DNA from: Granulosicoccus sp963833195
GTDB taxonomy: Bacteria; Pseudomonadota; Gammaproteobacteria; Granulosicoccales; Granulosicoccaceae
Reading direction: 5' to 3'
Assembly (NCBI GenBank): GCA_963833195.1
Contig: CAWHXF010000027.1
Location: forward strand, 2,604,001-2,668,000
DNA: 64,000 bases
Shown here one piece after another: positions 16,466-25,445 of the stretch. Numbering within the stretch: position 1 is the stretch's first letter; the number at the start of each line of letters is the position of its first letter. The position numbers and the translations under genes are program-made. The notes below the pieces were generated by a model that searched no databases, was not told the DNA's origin, and saw only the letters and a program-made list of their open reading frames with translations.

Positions 16466-17715
16466 ACACCTCGCTCGATCGCTGGCGCGACACCTTCGCG
16501 CAGGCGCTGCGCGCGCTGGCCGACCACCGCCTGCGCACGGCGCTCAGCGTGCTCGGCATCACCATCGGCATCGCGGCGGTCATGGCCGTCGGCACCATCA
16601 GCAAGGGCGGCAACCATCTGGTGTTCTCGGAGCTCGAGACCTTCGGGCTGAACTCGGCCTGGGTGTACCGCGACTGGAACGCCACGCCGCCGGGGGAACC
16701 GCGGCGCGAGGGCAGCGGCATCGACGCGGACGACGTCGAGGCCATCGCGGCGGACGCCGCGCGGCTCGGCATCCGTCGCATGACGCCGCAGGTGTACGCC
16801 GACGACGACCTGCCCGTGAACCAGGGCAACCGCGGCGTGAACGCCGACGTCATCGGCGTCGGCGCGGATCACGTCGAGATCGTCAACGACGAGCTGCTCG
16901 CGGGCAGGGACTTCCACACCGTGGACATCGAGGCGCGCCACGCCGTCGCGCTGCTCGCCCCCGACGTCGCGGCGAAGCTGCTCGACCCCCTGCGTCCGGG
17001 CGTGGGGCAGGATTTCCGCATCGACGGCCGCCGCTTTCGCGTGATCGGCCTGCTGGCACCGAAGAGCCGGGACTTCCTGTCGAGCATCGGTTCGGTCGGC
17101 GGGCAGGACGCGAACGACCGGTTGCTGGTGCCATGGACGACGCTCGCCGGCATGGGCGACGAGCCCGACGAGGTCGGCTCGTTGCAACTCGAGGTGGCGG
17201 AGTTCGACGAGGCCGAGCGCGTGAGCGAGGACGTGCGCGCTCTCCTGAAGCGTCGCCACCCGCAGGGCTACGAGTACGGCATCGAGACCATGGCGAGCTA
17301 CATCGTCACGACCGATCGCATCCTCGGCGGCGTGGCCGTCATCGGCACGGTCGCCGCGTCCATCTCGCTGCTGGTCGGCGGCATGGGGATCATGAACATG
17401 ATGGGCACTGCGGTACTGGAGCGCACGCGCGAGATCGGCGTCAGGAAGGCCATCGGCGCGACCGAGCGCGACATCCTCATGCAGTTCCTCGTGGAGGCCG
17501 CGCTGATCAGCCTCGCGGGCGGGCTGCTCGGGCTGCTGATCGGCACGCTGGCGAGCGTGGGCCTGGCCGCCGTGACGGGCTTTCCGCTGATGCCGTCGGG
17601 CTGGGCCGTCGGCGGCGCGCTCGCGGTGTCGGTGGCGGTGGGCGTGCTGTCGGGATGGCTGCCCGCCCGCCGTGCGGCGCGCATGCACCCGGTGGAGGCG
17701 TTGCGGGCGGACTGA
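16462..17715 (+). CDS. MacB/FtsX-type ABC permease
   Basis: 417 residues. One N-terminal membrane helix (LRTALSVLGITIGIAAVMAVG, with the typical R-T-x-L-S-x-L-G-I start) is followed by a large periplasmic domain (about 45-280; includes GVNADVIGVGADHVEIVNDE and AGRDF) and three C-terminal helices holding the FtsX domain (ISLLVGGMGIMNMM, TREIGVRKAIGAT, then LVEAALISLAGG). The RTREIGxRKAxGA motif is the contact loop for the ATPase. It is translationally coupled to the ATPase. Together with the fusion protein it forms a tripartite exporter lacking a local outer-membrane partner. Confidence 0.92.
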   Translation: MNTSLDRWRDTFAQALRALADHRLRTALSVLGITIGIAAVMAVGTISKGGNHLVFSELETFGLNSAWVYRDWNATPPGEPRREGSGIDADDVEAIAADAARLGIRRMTPQVYADDDLPVNQGNRGVNADVIGVGADHVEIVNDELLAGRDFHTVDIEARHAVALLAPDVAAKLLDPLRPGVGQDFRIDGRRFRVIGLLAPKSRDFLSSIGSVGGQDANDRLLVPWTTLAGMGDEPDEVGSLQLEVAEFDEAERVSEDVRALLKRRHPQGYEYGIETMASYIVTTDRILGGVAVIGTVAASISLLVGGMGIMNMMGTAVLERTREIGVRKAIGATERDILMQFLVEAALISLAGGLLGLLIGTLASVGLAAVTGFPLMPSGWAVGGALAVSVAVGVLSGWLPARRAARMHPVEALRAD

Positions 17716-17787
17716 CCACGATCGGACTCGGGCCGCCTTCGATCATCGCTTTCCGGGAAGAAAGCGGCCGGGAATCCACTCGCCGCG

Positions 17788-17819
17788 TTGAAAGCCACCG
17801 CCCATCCTGCCAATATAGG
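17788..17819 (+). promoter_or_regulatory. Weak candidate promoter for the Phd/VapC-type pair
   Basis: A ttgaaa box (17788-17793) lies upstream of AT-rich caatatagg (17811-17819), a rare AT-rich patch in this window, about 35 bp before the antitoxin ATG. Spacing to the best -10 guess (tatagg) is 20 bp, longer than ideal, so this is only a candidate. Confidence 0.25.
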
Positions 17820-17853
17820 CAACTTGGCTAGGTGGCCGTGGAGGGCAGCGAAC

Positions 17854-18111
17854 ATGATCGTGAACATTTTCGAGGCGCGGAACAAGCTATCGGGCCTCGT
17901 TCGCGCGGCCGCCGAGGGCGAGGAGGTCGTGATCGCCAATCGCGGCAAGCCCGTTGCTCGTCTGGTGCCGATAGCCGAGAACGCCGGAGGCAGCGGCGAT
18001 GTCGAGGAGTTCTTCGCGTGGCTCGATGCCAACCCCTTGCCCGCACACCTCGGCCGCAGCGCCGAGGAGATCGATGCGTACATCGAGGAAGAGCGAGCGT
18101 CCTGGGATTGA
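17854..18111 (+). CDS. Phd/YefM-type antitoxin
   Basis: 85 residues from ATG 17854. MIVNIFEARNKLSGLVRAA, then GEEVVIANRGKPVARLVPI is the standard Phd/YefM DNA-binding fold: a strand, the A-R/K-x-x-L-S helix, and the V-I-x-x-x-G-K-P-V-A strand pair. The C-terminal acidic helix region (EEFFAWLDANPL onwards) would bind and mask the toxin. It shares a 4-bp overlap (TTGA) with the toxin gene. An ATG at 17788 in the same frame would add 22 residues not typical of the family. Confidence 0.9.
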   Translation: MIVNIFEARNKLSGLVRAAAEGEEVVIANRGKPVARLVPIAENAGGSGDVEEFFAWLDANPLPAHLGRSAEEIDAYIEEERASWD

Positions 18112-18503
18112 TCTACGTCGACACCTGCCTGCTGACCTACGTGATCGAACAGCGCGCGGCACGAGGCGCGGAGATCGAACGTCGCATGCGAGACGCCGGC
18201 ATCGCGGGGCTCGCCATCTCGCCGCTCGTTCGCATGGAGTGCCTGGTCAAGCCTCTGCGCGACGGTGACGTGGTCATGCAGCGACGGTACGAGCGCGCGC
18301 TCGATCGCTTGCGCATGCTGCCATTCACCTCTGCAACGTTCGATCAGGCAGCGCTGTTGCGCGCACGCTTCGGCCTCAGAACGCCGGACGCGCTGCACCT
18401 CGCGTGCGCACAGCTGAACGATTGCACCGCGCTCTGGACGGATGACCGCCGCTTGCAACGGGCGTCGAAGGGCTTGGCGGTCGCGCTCGTGACCGACGAA
18501 TAG
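18108..18503 (+). CDS. PIN-domain ribonuclease toxin (VapC type)
   Basis: 131 residues from a TTG start overlapping the antitoxin stop. The PIN acidic residues are present: the first Asp in IYVDTCLLTYVIE, a glutamate in VRMECLV, the Asp in RTPDALHLACA, and ALWTDDRRL near the C-terminus. VapC-type toxins are Mg2+-dependent endoribonucleases that cut tRNA or rRNA. The pairing with a Phd-type rather than VapB-type antitoxin is a common mix. The TTG start is inferred from the coupling and from beginning right at the first PIN strand. Confidence 0.88.
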   Translation: MIYVDTCLLTYVIEQRAARGAEIERRMRDAGIAGLAISPLVRMECLVKPLRDGDVVMQRRYERALDRLRMLPFTSATFDQAALLRARFGLRTPDALHLACAQLNDCTALWTDDRRLQRASKGLAVALVTDE

Positions 18504-18535
18504 CCTGCCACGGGTTCGGAGGCTCCCGGCAGGCT
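18502..18535. terminator. Possible bidirectional terminator hairpin
   Basis: The arms agcctgcc (18502-18509) and ggcaggct (18528-18535) are perfect 8-bp complements between two convergent genes. There is no clear T-run on either side and the 18-base loop is long, so intrinsic termination is only possible. Confidence 0.35.
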
Positions 18536-20823
18536 CAGACCGCCAGCAACCCCCGCAGCTCCTCGAAGTACGCCCGCGTCGCCTCGTCCATCTCGGCCGC
18601 GTCCCCGACCACGTACTCGACCGTCTCCAGCGCCCTCTCGCGGTCCGCCTTCGACTCGAGCAGCTTCGGCAGCGCCGTGAACGCCTGCGCCGGCGCGAAG
18701 CGCGCGATCAGGCTCTGCTCGTGGATGAGCCGCGCGCGCGCGGACACCTCCATGGAGGCGAACGGCTCGCGCCGGGTCAGCACCGAGAACGAGCGCTCGA
18801 GCCGGCTGCGGCGCACGCCCGTGGAGCGCGTCGCGGCGATCAGCACCAGCATGCGGATGAGCGCCTCGGGGTAGCCACCCGACTCGATCCGATCGAGCGC
18901 GGAGACCACCTCGGGCAGGTCGCGCAGCGAGCCCGCCGGGGTGCGCGTGCGGCTCTGCACGCGCGGCGCGCCGTACCAGGCGGCCAGGGGGTTGGCCCAC
19001 AGCGCGAAGAACGCGGTCTCGGTGAGCAGCTCGCGCGCGTCGCGCATCCGATCGTAGCTCGCCTCGATCACGTCGGCCCACGCGCGCTCGGCGACCACGA
19101 ACGGGTTCGTGGCCTCTGCCGGGCGCCGATCGGCCTTGACGCGCTCGGCGGCGTGCGGCACCCACGCCATGAACGGGTTCGTGCTCGCGAACGCCGAGCG
19201 CTGCACGCGCAGCGGATGCATGGCGCGCCCCGCGTCGGCGACGGGCTTGGTGATCATGGCGCGCACGAAGGGCCGGGCCGTCGTCTCGTACAGCTCGGTA
19301 AGCGCCTCCGATGCGCGCGCGACGGCCGCGAAGGCGCGCTCGTCCTGACGGTCGTCGTCGAACGCGGCCACGTCGGCCGTGGTGCGCCGTGCGAAGCTGA
19401 CCCGGAAGCGCTTGCCCTGACCCTTGCCGACCACGTCCTCGATGATCAGCTCGTAGAGCCCCGGTGGCAGCGCCTCGATGGTGTCGAGGATGGAGGCGAT
19501 CTCGGTGTGCTCGCGCGTGGCGACCTTCGCGGAGACGAAGATGCCGAGGTGGCCGATCTCCTCGTGCACGGTGTAGACGATGCGCTGACCGCGGATCTCG
19601 ATCTCGGACTCGTCGGTGTAGGTGTCGACGATCCAGTTCAGCGCCTGCTGCGGCGGCGTGATGTTGTCCCCGCGCGAGGCGAAGCAGATGACCGGTGCCT
19701 TGATGTTCCTGAGATCCACCGGCCGGCCGGGTTCGAGCAAGACCTCGTTGGCCGCGAGCTTGTTGCCGACGAACAGGTTCTCGACGATCCACTGCATCTC
19801 CTCGCCGTTCATGAGGTGCAGCCCGCCCCACCACTTCTCGAAGTCCAGGAAGCGCTGCTCTCCGGTGTCGATGTTGGCGTACAGGTCGAAGTACTTCCTG
19901 AACTGCGTGCGTCCGGGGTTCAGGCCCTCGAAGTTCTCGACCAGGTGCGCGCCGTCGAACAGCCCGCCGCCGAGGTCCGACATCAGTGCCGCCGGCATGG
20001 CGCCACCGCCCAGACCGCCCGCGTAGCGCATGGGGTCCTGCCCCACCGTGCCGGACCAGTAGGCCATCGGCGCGCCCGACAGCACGATGGGCCCCGTGAG
20101 CTCGGGATGCGTGGCGGCGAGGATGGCCGCCGCCCAGCCGCCTTGGCAGTTGCCGATCACGATCGGCTTCGGAGAGACGGGATGGCGCTCGCGGATGAGC
20201 CTGACGAAGGCCGCTTCGGCCTCGGTGACGTCGGCGATGGTCTGACCGGGCTCTGGCATGGGCCGGAACGCGATGAAGTAGGTCGGCTGGCCGTTCTTTA
20301 GCGCGACCCCGACCTGGCTGTCCGGCTTGAATCCGCCGATGCCCGCGCCGTGCCCGGCGCGTGGGTCGATGATGACGTAGGGGCGCTTGGTGTCGTCGAT
20401 GGTGACGCCGGCGGGCGGCAGGATGCGCAGCAGCGTGTAGTTGCACGGGCGCGCCAACGTCGCGCCGTCGAGGATCAGCTCGTAGTCGTAGATCAGCACC
20501 GGCGGCGCACCCGCGGCCTCGTGCGCCAGGAAGTCGTCGCCCCGCTTCCTGAGCGCGTCGAGGAAGAGGATCTGGCGCTGACCCGAATCGATGGCCCAGC
20601 CCTGGAACGCGAGCATCAGCCCCAGGGGGGTGGCGGCGGCGGCGATGCCGTCCGTGAACGCCTTCGCGTCGGTGCGGCGCTCTTCGGCGCGCTCGGCCGC
20701 CTCCTCCGTGGCGCGGTCGGTCCGGCGCCCGCTCGCACGCGCGACGAGCGCGGCGAGCTCCTTCGCCGCGGCTAGCGAGGCACTGGCGTGACTGCGGGTG
20801 GACAGCGACTCGGTATCGAGCAT
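18535..20823 (-). CDS. DUF3141 protein, PHA-synthase-like alpha/beta hydrolase
   Basis: 762 residues, soluble. The catalytic core has PYVIIDPRAGHGAGIGGFK (149-167), a nucleophile elbow IGNCQGGW (223-230) with Cys226 in place of serine, an aspartate in ASRGDNITPP, and a histidine in HEEIGHLGIFVS. The G-x-C-x-G box and order of motifs are those of class I/III PHA synthases and of DUF3141 proteins, which are often encoded near PHA or acetate genes. About 300 further residues follow, mostly helical. No phasin or phaC is adjacent, so a polymer role is unproven. The gene is single, convergent with the toxin operon. Confidence 0.82.
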   Translation of the reverse strand: MLDTESLSTRSHASASLAAAKELAALVARASGRRTDRATEEAAERAEERRTDAKAFTDGIAAAATPLGLMLAFQGWAIDSGQRQILFLDALRKRGDDFLAHEAAGAPPVLIYDYELILDGATLARPCNYTLLRILPPAGVTIDDTKRPYVIIDPRAGHGAGIGGFKPDSQVGVALKNGQPTYFIAFRPMPEPGQTIADVTEAEAAFVRLIRERHPVSPKPIVIGNCQGGWAAAILAATHPELTGPIVLSGAPMAYWSGTVGQDPMRYAGGLGGGAMPAALMSDLGGGLFDGAHLVENFEGLNPGRTQFRKYFDLYANIDTGEQRFLDFEKWWGGLHLMNGEEMQWIVENLFVGNKLAANEVLLEPGRPVDLRNIKAPVICFASRGDNITPPQQALNWIVDTYTDESEIEIRGQRIVYTVHEEIGHLGIFVSAKVATREHTEIASILDTIEALPPGLYELIIEDVVGKGQGKRFRVSFARRTTADVAAFDDDRQDERAFAAVARASEALTELYETTARPFVRAMITKPVADAGRAMHPLRVQRSAFASTNPFMAWVPHAAERVKADRRPAEATNPFVVAERAWADVIEASYDRMRDARELLTETAFFALWANPLAAWYGAPRVQSRTRTPAGSLRDLPEVVSALDRIESGGYPEALIRMLVLIAATRSTGVRRSRLERSFSVLTRREPFASMEVSARARLIHEQSLIARFAPAQAFTALPKLLESKADRERALETVEYVVGDAAEMDEATRAYFEELRGLLAV

Positions 20824-21081
20824 GACGGGCGGGTTCCGGTTTCAGGTGCGGGCGGCACGACGGCGACGCGACAGAGGCCGGGACGGCGCCGCAACTGGGT
20901 CGCGCCGGGGGCATCGCAGCGGGCTCGCGACAACGAGCCGGCGGCCGGTCCTGACACGGCGAAGTATCGACCGGCGCCGCTTCATTGTGTAGTCGCCGCA
21001 AGCCCATGCCACACGGCCTTGCACTTCTGGCAAGCCCGGGCGTCGGTCGTTCGTCGGGAAATGCGGACCGGTTCTCGGCAG

Positions 21082-21663
21082 CTAGTCCTCGTCCCCCCAG
21101 GCGTCCTCCACCCCGGCGTTGAAGGCGGCGGCCGCCCGGCAACCGCCGAGCCCGTCGATGAATTCCGTCGGGAACCGCGCGCAGTCCGCCGCACCGAACG
21201 AGTCGGCCGTGCACCGGTCGGCGGCCAGCGTGGCGATGCGGTCCACGCTCGTGTCGGTGTCGCCGCGGAACGTCCAGACGTAGTTCGCGATCCCGATCGC
21301 CAGCGGCGACAGCCGGTCGAGCCCCCCGTGGGCGTCGAGGAAGCCGCCCGAGGTGCTGCCCGCGCGCATGTCGCTCGCCGCGCGACGAGCGAAGTTCCGG
21401 GCGATGCGGCAGTCGCGCGTCGTGCTGCCCGTCGCGGCCACGCCCCTGAGTGCCGCGGCGGTCGCGCCGACCGGACACGGCGTCTGCGTGTAGGTCGTGC
21501 CGCCGCCCGCGTCGATGCAGCGATACACCGCGGCGGCGGCCGGGGACGGCCCGAGCCCGCCGAGCACGACGCCCCCGACTCCCGCCAGGAGGCCGACTGC
21601 CCGCGCGGCGAGCGAGGTCCGCGGCGCACGGGCCCCGCGATCGGGACGGATGGATTTGCTCAT
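21082..21663 (-). CDS. Secreted DUF4124-like protein
   Basis: 193 residues from ATG 21663. A basic start and hydrophobic stretch (ARAVGLLAGVGGVVLGGLG, about 22-40) form a signal peptide with a probable cut near AAAAVYRC. The text VYRCIDAGGGTTYTQTPCPVG matches the DUF4124 start (Y-x-W/C-x-D-x-x-G-x-x-x-Y-T/S-x-x-P-C). The rest has several cysteines and no domain I recognise (CRIARNFARR, FLDAHGGLDRLSPLAIG, CARFPTEFIDGLGGC). Function unknown; a periplasmic protein is likely. Confidence 0.65.
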   Translation of the reverse strand: MSKSIRPDRGARAPRTSLAARAVGLLAGVGGVVLGGLGPSPAAAAVYRCIDAGGGTTYTQTPCPVGATAAALRGVAATGSTTRDCRIARNFARRAASDMRAGSTSGGFLDAHGGLDRLSPLAIGIANYVWTFRGDTDTSVDRIATLAADRCTADSFGAADCARFPTEFIDGLGGCRAAAAFNAGVEDAWGDED

Positions 21664-21740
21664 GTGGCGAGTGGCGGCAGCGCACCGCCCCGTCAGCAGC
21701 TCCGCAGCGGTGCAACGAGACGGGCGCCGCAGCTCGGCCG

Positions 21741-22784
21741 TCACATGGGCAACGGGAACCTCCGACGCACCGCGTCGATGCCGTCCAGCAGCTCGTCCGA
21801 CAGCCTGGCGTCGGCGGCCGCGAGGTTCGTGTGCAGCTGATCCTGGTTCGTGGCACCGATGATCACGGACGCCATGAACGGTCGCGACAGCGCGAACGCG
21901 AGCGCCAGCGTGGCAGGCTCCATGCCGTGCTCGCGCGCAAGCGCCGCGTAGGCGTCCGCCGCGGCCACGCTCGCCTCGGTCCAGCGACCGCCGAGCCGCT
22001 CGTTGATGGCCCGGCGGGAGCCCGCGGGCACGGCCCCGTGCGCGTACTTGCCGGACAGCATCCCGGCCGCGAGCGGGCTGAAGGCGAGCAGCCCGACATC
22101 CTCGTGGTGCGACACCTCGGCCATGTCGGTGTCGTAGAGCCTGCACAGCAGGCTGTATTCGTTCTGCACCGACGCCACGCGCGGCAGACCCTCGCGCGCG
22201 GCCACATCGAGAAACTTGCAGGTACCCCACGCCGTGTCGTTCGACAGCCCGAGCGCGCCCAGCCTGCCGGCACGCACCAGCTCGTCGGCGGCCCGCAGCA
22301 CGTCGTGCACGTGCGCATCCACCTCGTCGGTGGACTGCTTCGACGGGTCGTAGCGCCAGTGCTGGCGGAAGTGGTAGCTGCCGCGGTTCGGCCAGTGCAG
22401 CTGGTAGAGATCGATGCGGTCGGTGCGCAGCCGCTCGCAGCTCGCCTCGAAGGCCGCGCGCAGCGTGTCCCCGGTGATCGGCCGCGCCCCGCCCGGCACA
22501 TCGGTCCCGGCGCCGGTGACCTTGGTGGCCAGCACGATGTCGTCGCGCCGCCCCGTGCGCTCGAACCAGCGTCCCAGCAGCCGTTCGGTATCGCCGAAGG
22601 TGGCGACGTCGCGCGGCGTGGTGGGGTACATCTCGGCCGCGTCGACGAAGTTCACGCCCGCGTCGAGCGCCGCGCCCATCTGCGCCTCGACATCGGCGTA
22701 GTCGTTCTGCGACCCCCAGGTCATGGTCCCGAGACACAGCGCGCTGACGCGCAGGTCGGTACGTCCGAGCGCTCGCTTCTCCAT
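21741..22784 (-). CDS. Aldo/keto reductase, Tas-like
   Basis: 347 residues. The (beta/alpha)8 AKR tetrad is visible: Asp in NFVDAAEMYP with the catalytic Tyr, Lys in VLATKVTG, and His in DLYQLHWPNRG. RLLGRWFERTGRRDDI and the C-terminal SVIIGATNQDQLHTNL (cofactor phosphate site) also fit. Length and motifs such as LGTMTWGSQN place it near the Tas/YajO-like NADP(H) reductases. The gene ends upstream of the DUF4124 gene and starts 2 bp after the aminotransferase stop, so the two are probably one transcript. Substrate unknown. Confidence 0.9.
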   Translation of the reverse strand: MEKRALGRTDLRVSALCLGTMTWGSQNDYADVEAQMGAALDAGVNFVDAAEMYPTTPRDVATFGDTERLLGRWFERTGRRDDIVLATKVTGAGTDVPGGARPITGDTLRAAFEASCERLRTDRIDLYQLHWPNRGSYHFRQHWRYDPSKQSTDEVDAHVHDVLRAADELVRAGRLGALGLSNDTAWGTCKFLDVAAREGLPRVASVQNEYSLLCRLYDTDMAEVSHHEDVGLLAFSPLAAGMLSGKYAHGAVPAGSRRAINERLGGRWTEASVAAADAYAALAREHGMEPATLALAFALSRPFMASVIIGATNQDQLHTNLAAADARLSDELLDGIDAVRRRFPLPM

Positions 22785-22786
22785 GC

Positions 22787-23728
22787 TCAGCACGCGGTCG
22801 CGGCGACGGGCGGCGCGACGGGCAACGGCGCGCGCGCGGTGGAACGCGCCCAGTCCATGTAGGCCGAGCGCACGCGCCGCGTGACGGGGCCGATCGCGTA
22901 GCGGGTGTCCTCGAACGCCGTGACGGGCGTGATCTTGGCCATGTTGCCGGTCAGGAACACCTCGTCGGCGGCGTGGAAGTCGGCGTACGTCAGCACGCTC
23001 TCGTGCACCGGAATGCCGAGCTCGCCCAGCAGGCGCATCGTGCGCTGGCGCGTGATGCCGTTCAGGAAGGTGCCGTTCGGCACGGGCGTGAAGGCCGTGC
23101 CGTCCGTCACCAGGAACACGTTGCTGGTCGCGCTCTCGGCCACGTTGCCCAGCGCATCGGTCGCGAGCGCGTTGGTGAAGCCCCTGGCGATCGCCTCGCG
23201 CACCATGCGCGCGTTGTTCGGGTACAGGCAGGCGGCCTTGGCGTCCACCGTCGCGACGTCGAGCGTCGGGCGGCGGAAGCGCGTGGTGGCGAGCGTGGCC
23301 GACGCCTCTTCGGCCGGCATGGGAACCGACTCCAGGCACAGGCAGAAGTCGGTGCTGTCGGGATCGGCGCCGATGGTGCCGGGCCCGAAATCCCGCGACC
23401 AGTACATGGGCCGGATGTAGACGGCCTCGTCCGCGGGGATGCGCTCCAGTCCCTCGTGCGCGAGCTCGAGGATGGCCTGTGCCGACAGGCTCGGCACCAT
23501 GCCGAGCGCTTCGCAGGAGCGGTTCACGCGCGCGCAGTGGGCGTCCAGATCGGGCGTCGCGCCGTCGATGCGGCGCGCCCCGTCGAACACGAGGGTACCG
23601 AGCCAGGTGCCGTGGTCGGCCGAGCGCAGCACGGGCACGCTGCCGGTGTGCCACGCACCGTCGTGGAAGGTCAGTATCGTGCGGTCGGGGTGCATGAACG
23701 GGGCGTCGAGAGGCGGGCGTGCCGCCAT
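22787..23728 (-). CDS. Class IV aminotransferase, branched-chain amino acid type
   Basis: 313 residues from ATG 23728; a GTG at 23752 would add eight. PLP-enzyme features: YIRPMYWSRDF, the Schiff-base lysine in TVDAKAACLYPNNARMVREA, GNVAESATSNVFLV with the conserved glutamate, FLNGITRQRTM, and a C-terminal EVFLTGNMAKITPV. These follow the order of branched-chain aminotransferases (IlvE) of the shorter bacterial group; D-amino acid or aminodeoxychorismate activity is the alternative. It would make or degrade Leu, Ile and Val with 2-oxoglutarate. Adjacent to and co-directional with the aldo/keto reductase. Confidence 0.82.
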   Translation of the reverse strand: MAARPPLDAPFMHPDRTILTFHDGAWHTGSVPVLRSADHGTWLGTLVFDGARRIDGATPDLDAHCARVNRSCEALGMVPSLSAQAILELAHEGLERIPADEAVYIRPMYWSRDFGPGTIGADPDSTDFCLCLESVPMPAEEASATLATTRFRRPTLDVATVDAKAACLYPNNARMVREAIARGFTNALATDALGNVAESATSNVFLVTDGTAFTPVPNGTFLNGITRQRTMRLLGELGIPVHESVLTYADFHAADEVFLTGNMAKITPVTAFEDTRYAIGPVTRRVRSAYMDWARSTARAPLPVAPPVAATAC

Positions 23729-23756
23729 GCTACCCGTTGCAACGCCCGGCACAGGT

Positions 23757-24278
23757 TCAGGGCAGGCTCACCACGTCGCCGGGCTCGACGCCGTTGCGCT
23801 CGAACCAGCCGAGGTTGGTCTCGAGCGCGTACATCGCGGGACGCTCGGACGGAAACAACTGGCCGGGGCCGACGGGCATGTCGTGGATCTCGTTGATGAC
23901 CATGTCCTTCGACAGGAAGGCGATGGACAACGGAATGCGCGTGTCGCGCATCGTGAAGGTCAGCGGACGCTCGTCCGGGTAGACGAACAGCATGCCGGCC
24001 CCTTCCGGCATCTCGTCGCGAAACCCCAGCCCGATGTAGCGCTCCTGCCCGTCGTCGGCGATCTCGGCCTCGAGCGTGGCGTCACCGACGCTCAACTGCA
24101 GCCGTGGCAGGCTCTGCGCGCCGTCGGCGAGCGCGCCCTGCCCCGCGGCGCTCAGCAACCCGCCGGCGAGCAGCGCCGCGGCGGCCGCCGCGCCGATCCG
24201 GTGGGCGGTGCGTGCGCGTGCCGCGCCGTTCGCTCGGTTGCCCCGTTCCCGCAGTCGCTCGTTCCCGCTTCGCATCAT
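23757..24278 (-). CDS. DUF192 secreted protein
   Basis: 173 residues. A signal sequence (AHRIGAAAAAALLAGGLLSAAGQ) precedes the compact DUF192 domain: LEAEIADDGQERYIGLGFRD, EGAGMLFVYPDERPLTFTMRD, IPLSIAFLSKDMVI and ALETNLGWFERNGVEPGDVV. The ATG at 24278 overlaps the aroE stop (ATGA), so it is translated with aroE. Role unknown; the domain is common in secreted bacterial and archaeal proteins. Confidence 0.88.
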   Translation of the reverse strand: MMRSGNERLRERGNRANGAARARTAHRIGAAAAAALLAGGLLSAAGQGALADGAQSLPRLQLSVGDATLEAEIADDGQERYIGLGFRDEMPEGAGMLFVYPDERPLTFTMRDTRIPLSIAFLSKDMVINEIHDMPVGPGQLFPSERPAMYALETNLGWFERNGVEPGDVVSLP

Positions 24279-25192
24279 CACACCCTCGCTCGTGCGGGCT
24301 CGGCGGCACCGCTGGTCTCGTCTCGCGGACGCAAGGCCTGCAGCCGCGTCCACGCCTTCGCGGTCTTCGGCCGCACGCCTTCCCAGATCAGGAAGGCCTC
24401 GGCCGCCTGTTCCACCAGCATGCCGAAGCCGTCCGCCGCGCGCTCGGCGCCGGCGCCGAGCGCGGCCTCGACGAACGCGGTGCGCCCCGGACCGTACGTC
24501 ATGTCGTAGGCCAGCGCACCGTCCGCGAACACGCCTTCGGGCAGCGGCGGCGTCTCGCCCGCGTGCGACAGGCTGGTCGCGTTGATGATCACGTCGAAGG
24601 GCTCGCCGCCCTCGAGCGCCGCGTAGTCGGACGCCGTCGGCGCGGTACGCGGCGGTGCGTCGCGCGACCTCGGTCCGCGCGGCGCGGGCGCCTCGCGCTC
24701 CAGCGCGACGAGCGCCTCGGCCCGTGACACGGTGCGGTTGACGACGTGCAGCGTGGCGGGCGCCGCGTCCGCGAGCGCCCCCAACGCGCCGCGCGCCGCG
24801 CCGCCCGCGCCCAGCAACAGCACTCGCTCGCCCGCGAGGCGGCGGCCCAGCCGACCCCGCAGATCCACGACGAGCCCGCGGCCGTCGGTGTTGTGACCGA
24901 CGATGGCGCCGTCGCGGTGCATGTGCAGCGTGTTCACCGCGCCCGCACGCGCGGCGTCCGGCGACAGCCGGTCGCACAGCTCGAACGCGCGCTCCTTGAA
25001 CGGCATGGTCACGTTGGCGCCGCGTCCGCCGGCGGCGCGCCAACCGCGCACGATGGACTCGAAGGAGTCGTGCGTGGCCTCGGTGCGCGTGTAGCGGATG
25101 CGCCGCTGCACCAGCTCGCCGAAGAGCTCGTGGATGAGCGGCGACAGGCTCCGGGCCACCGGGTTGCCGATGACGGTGTAGGCGTTGATCAC
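24278..25192 (-). CDS. aroE: Shikimate 5-dehydrogenase
   Basis: 304 residues from a GTG at 25192. It reduces 3-dehydroshikimate to shikimate with NADPH. The motifs are complete: NPVARSLSPLIH (shikimate binding), NVTMPFKE (60-67, catalytic Lys66), GHNTDGRG (Asp103), the NADPH loop GAGGAARG (128-135), and a late DMTYGP and DGFGMLVEQAA. A loop of about 20 extra P/R-rich residues lies after REAPAP. The GTG is chosen because family proteins begin at YTVIGNP-like text; no ATG is placed better. The C-terminus is longer than usual (KAWTRLQAL onwards). Divergent from hemB across about 250 bp with no convincing promoter. Confidence 0.93.
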   Translation of the reverse strand: MINAYTVIGNPVARSLSPLIHELFGELVQRRIRYTRTEATHDSFESIVRGWRAAGGRGANVTMPFKERAFELCDRLSPDAARAGAVNTLHMHRDGAIVGHNTDGRGLVVDLRGRLGRRLAGERVLLLGAGGAARGALGALADAAPATLHVVNRTVSRAEALVALEREAPAPRGPRSRDAPPRTAPTASDYAALEGGEPFDVIINATSLSHAGETPPLPEGVFADGALAYDMTYGPGRTAFVEAALGAGAERAADGFGMLVEQAAEAFLIWEGVRPKTAKAWTRLQALRPRDETSGAAEPARARV

Positions 25193-25445
25193 TGCGTGAT
25201 GTCCGTGGGAAAAACGATGTCCGCCGCCGGCACGCGCCGTTGCGGCAGGTAGTACTTCACCTCGTCGCGCCGACGCGGCCGCCGGGCAGGCCGCCACCGT
25301 CGCCATGGGCAGCCCCGGGTCCACGGCGCGCGTGGGCGGCGCACCGTCCCGCAGCGGCTCCTTCACCTTGCCCGATCTCCCGGCAGCAGAGCCGCGGGAT
25401 GGTAGCGTGCGGACCCTCCCGCCCACCACCGTCAGGCCCTGCACC

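Noticed and set aside
18344..21856. A 1170-codon open frame on the minus strand across the DUF3141 gene
   Set aside because: It is out of phase with the clear alpha/beta hydrolase; its translation is arginine-rich with no motifs. A chance frame in GC-rich DNA.
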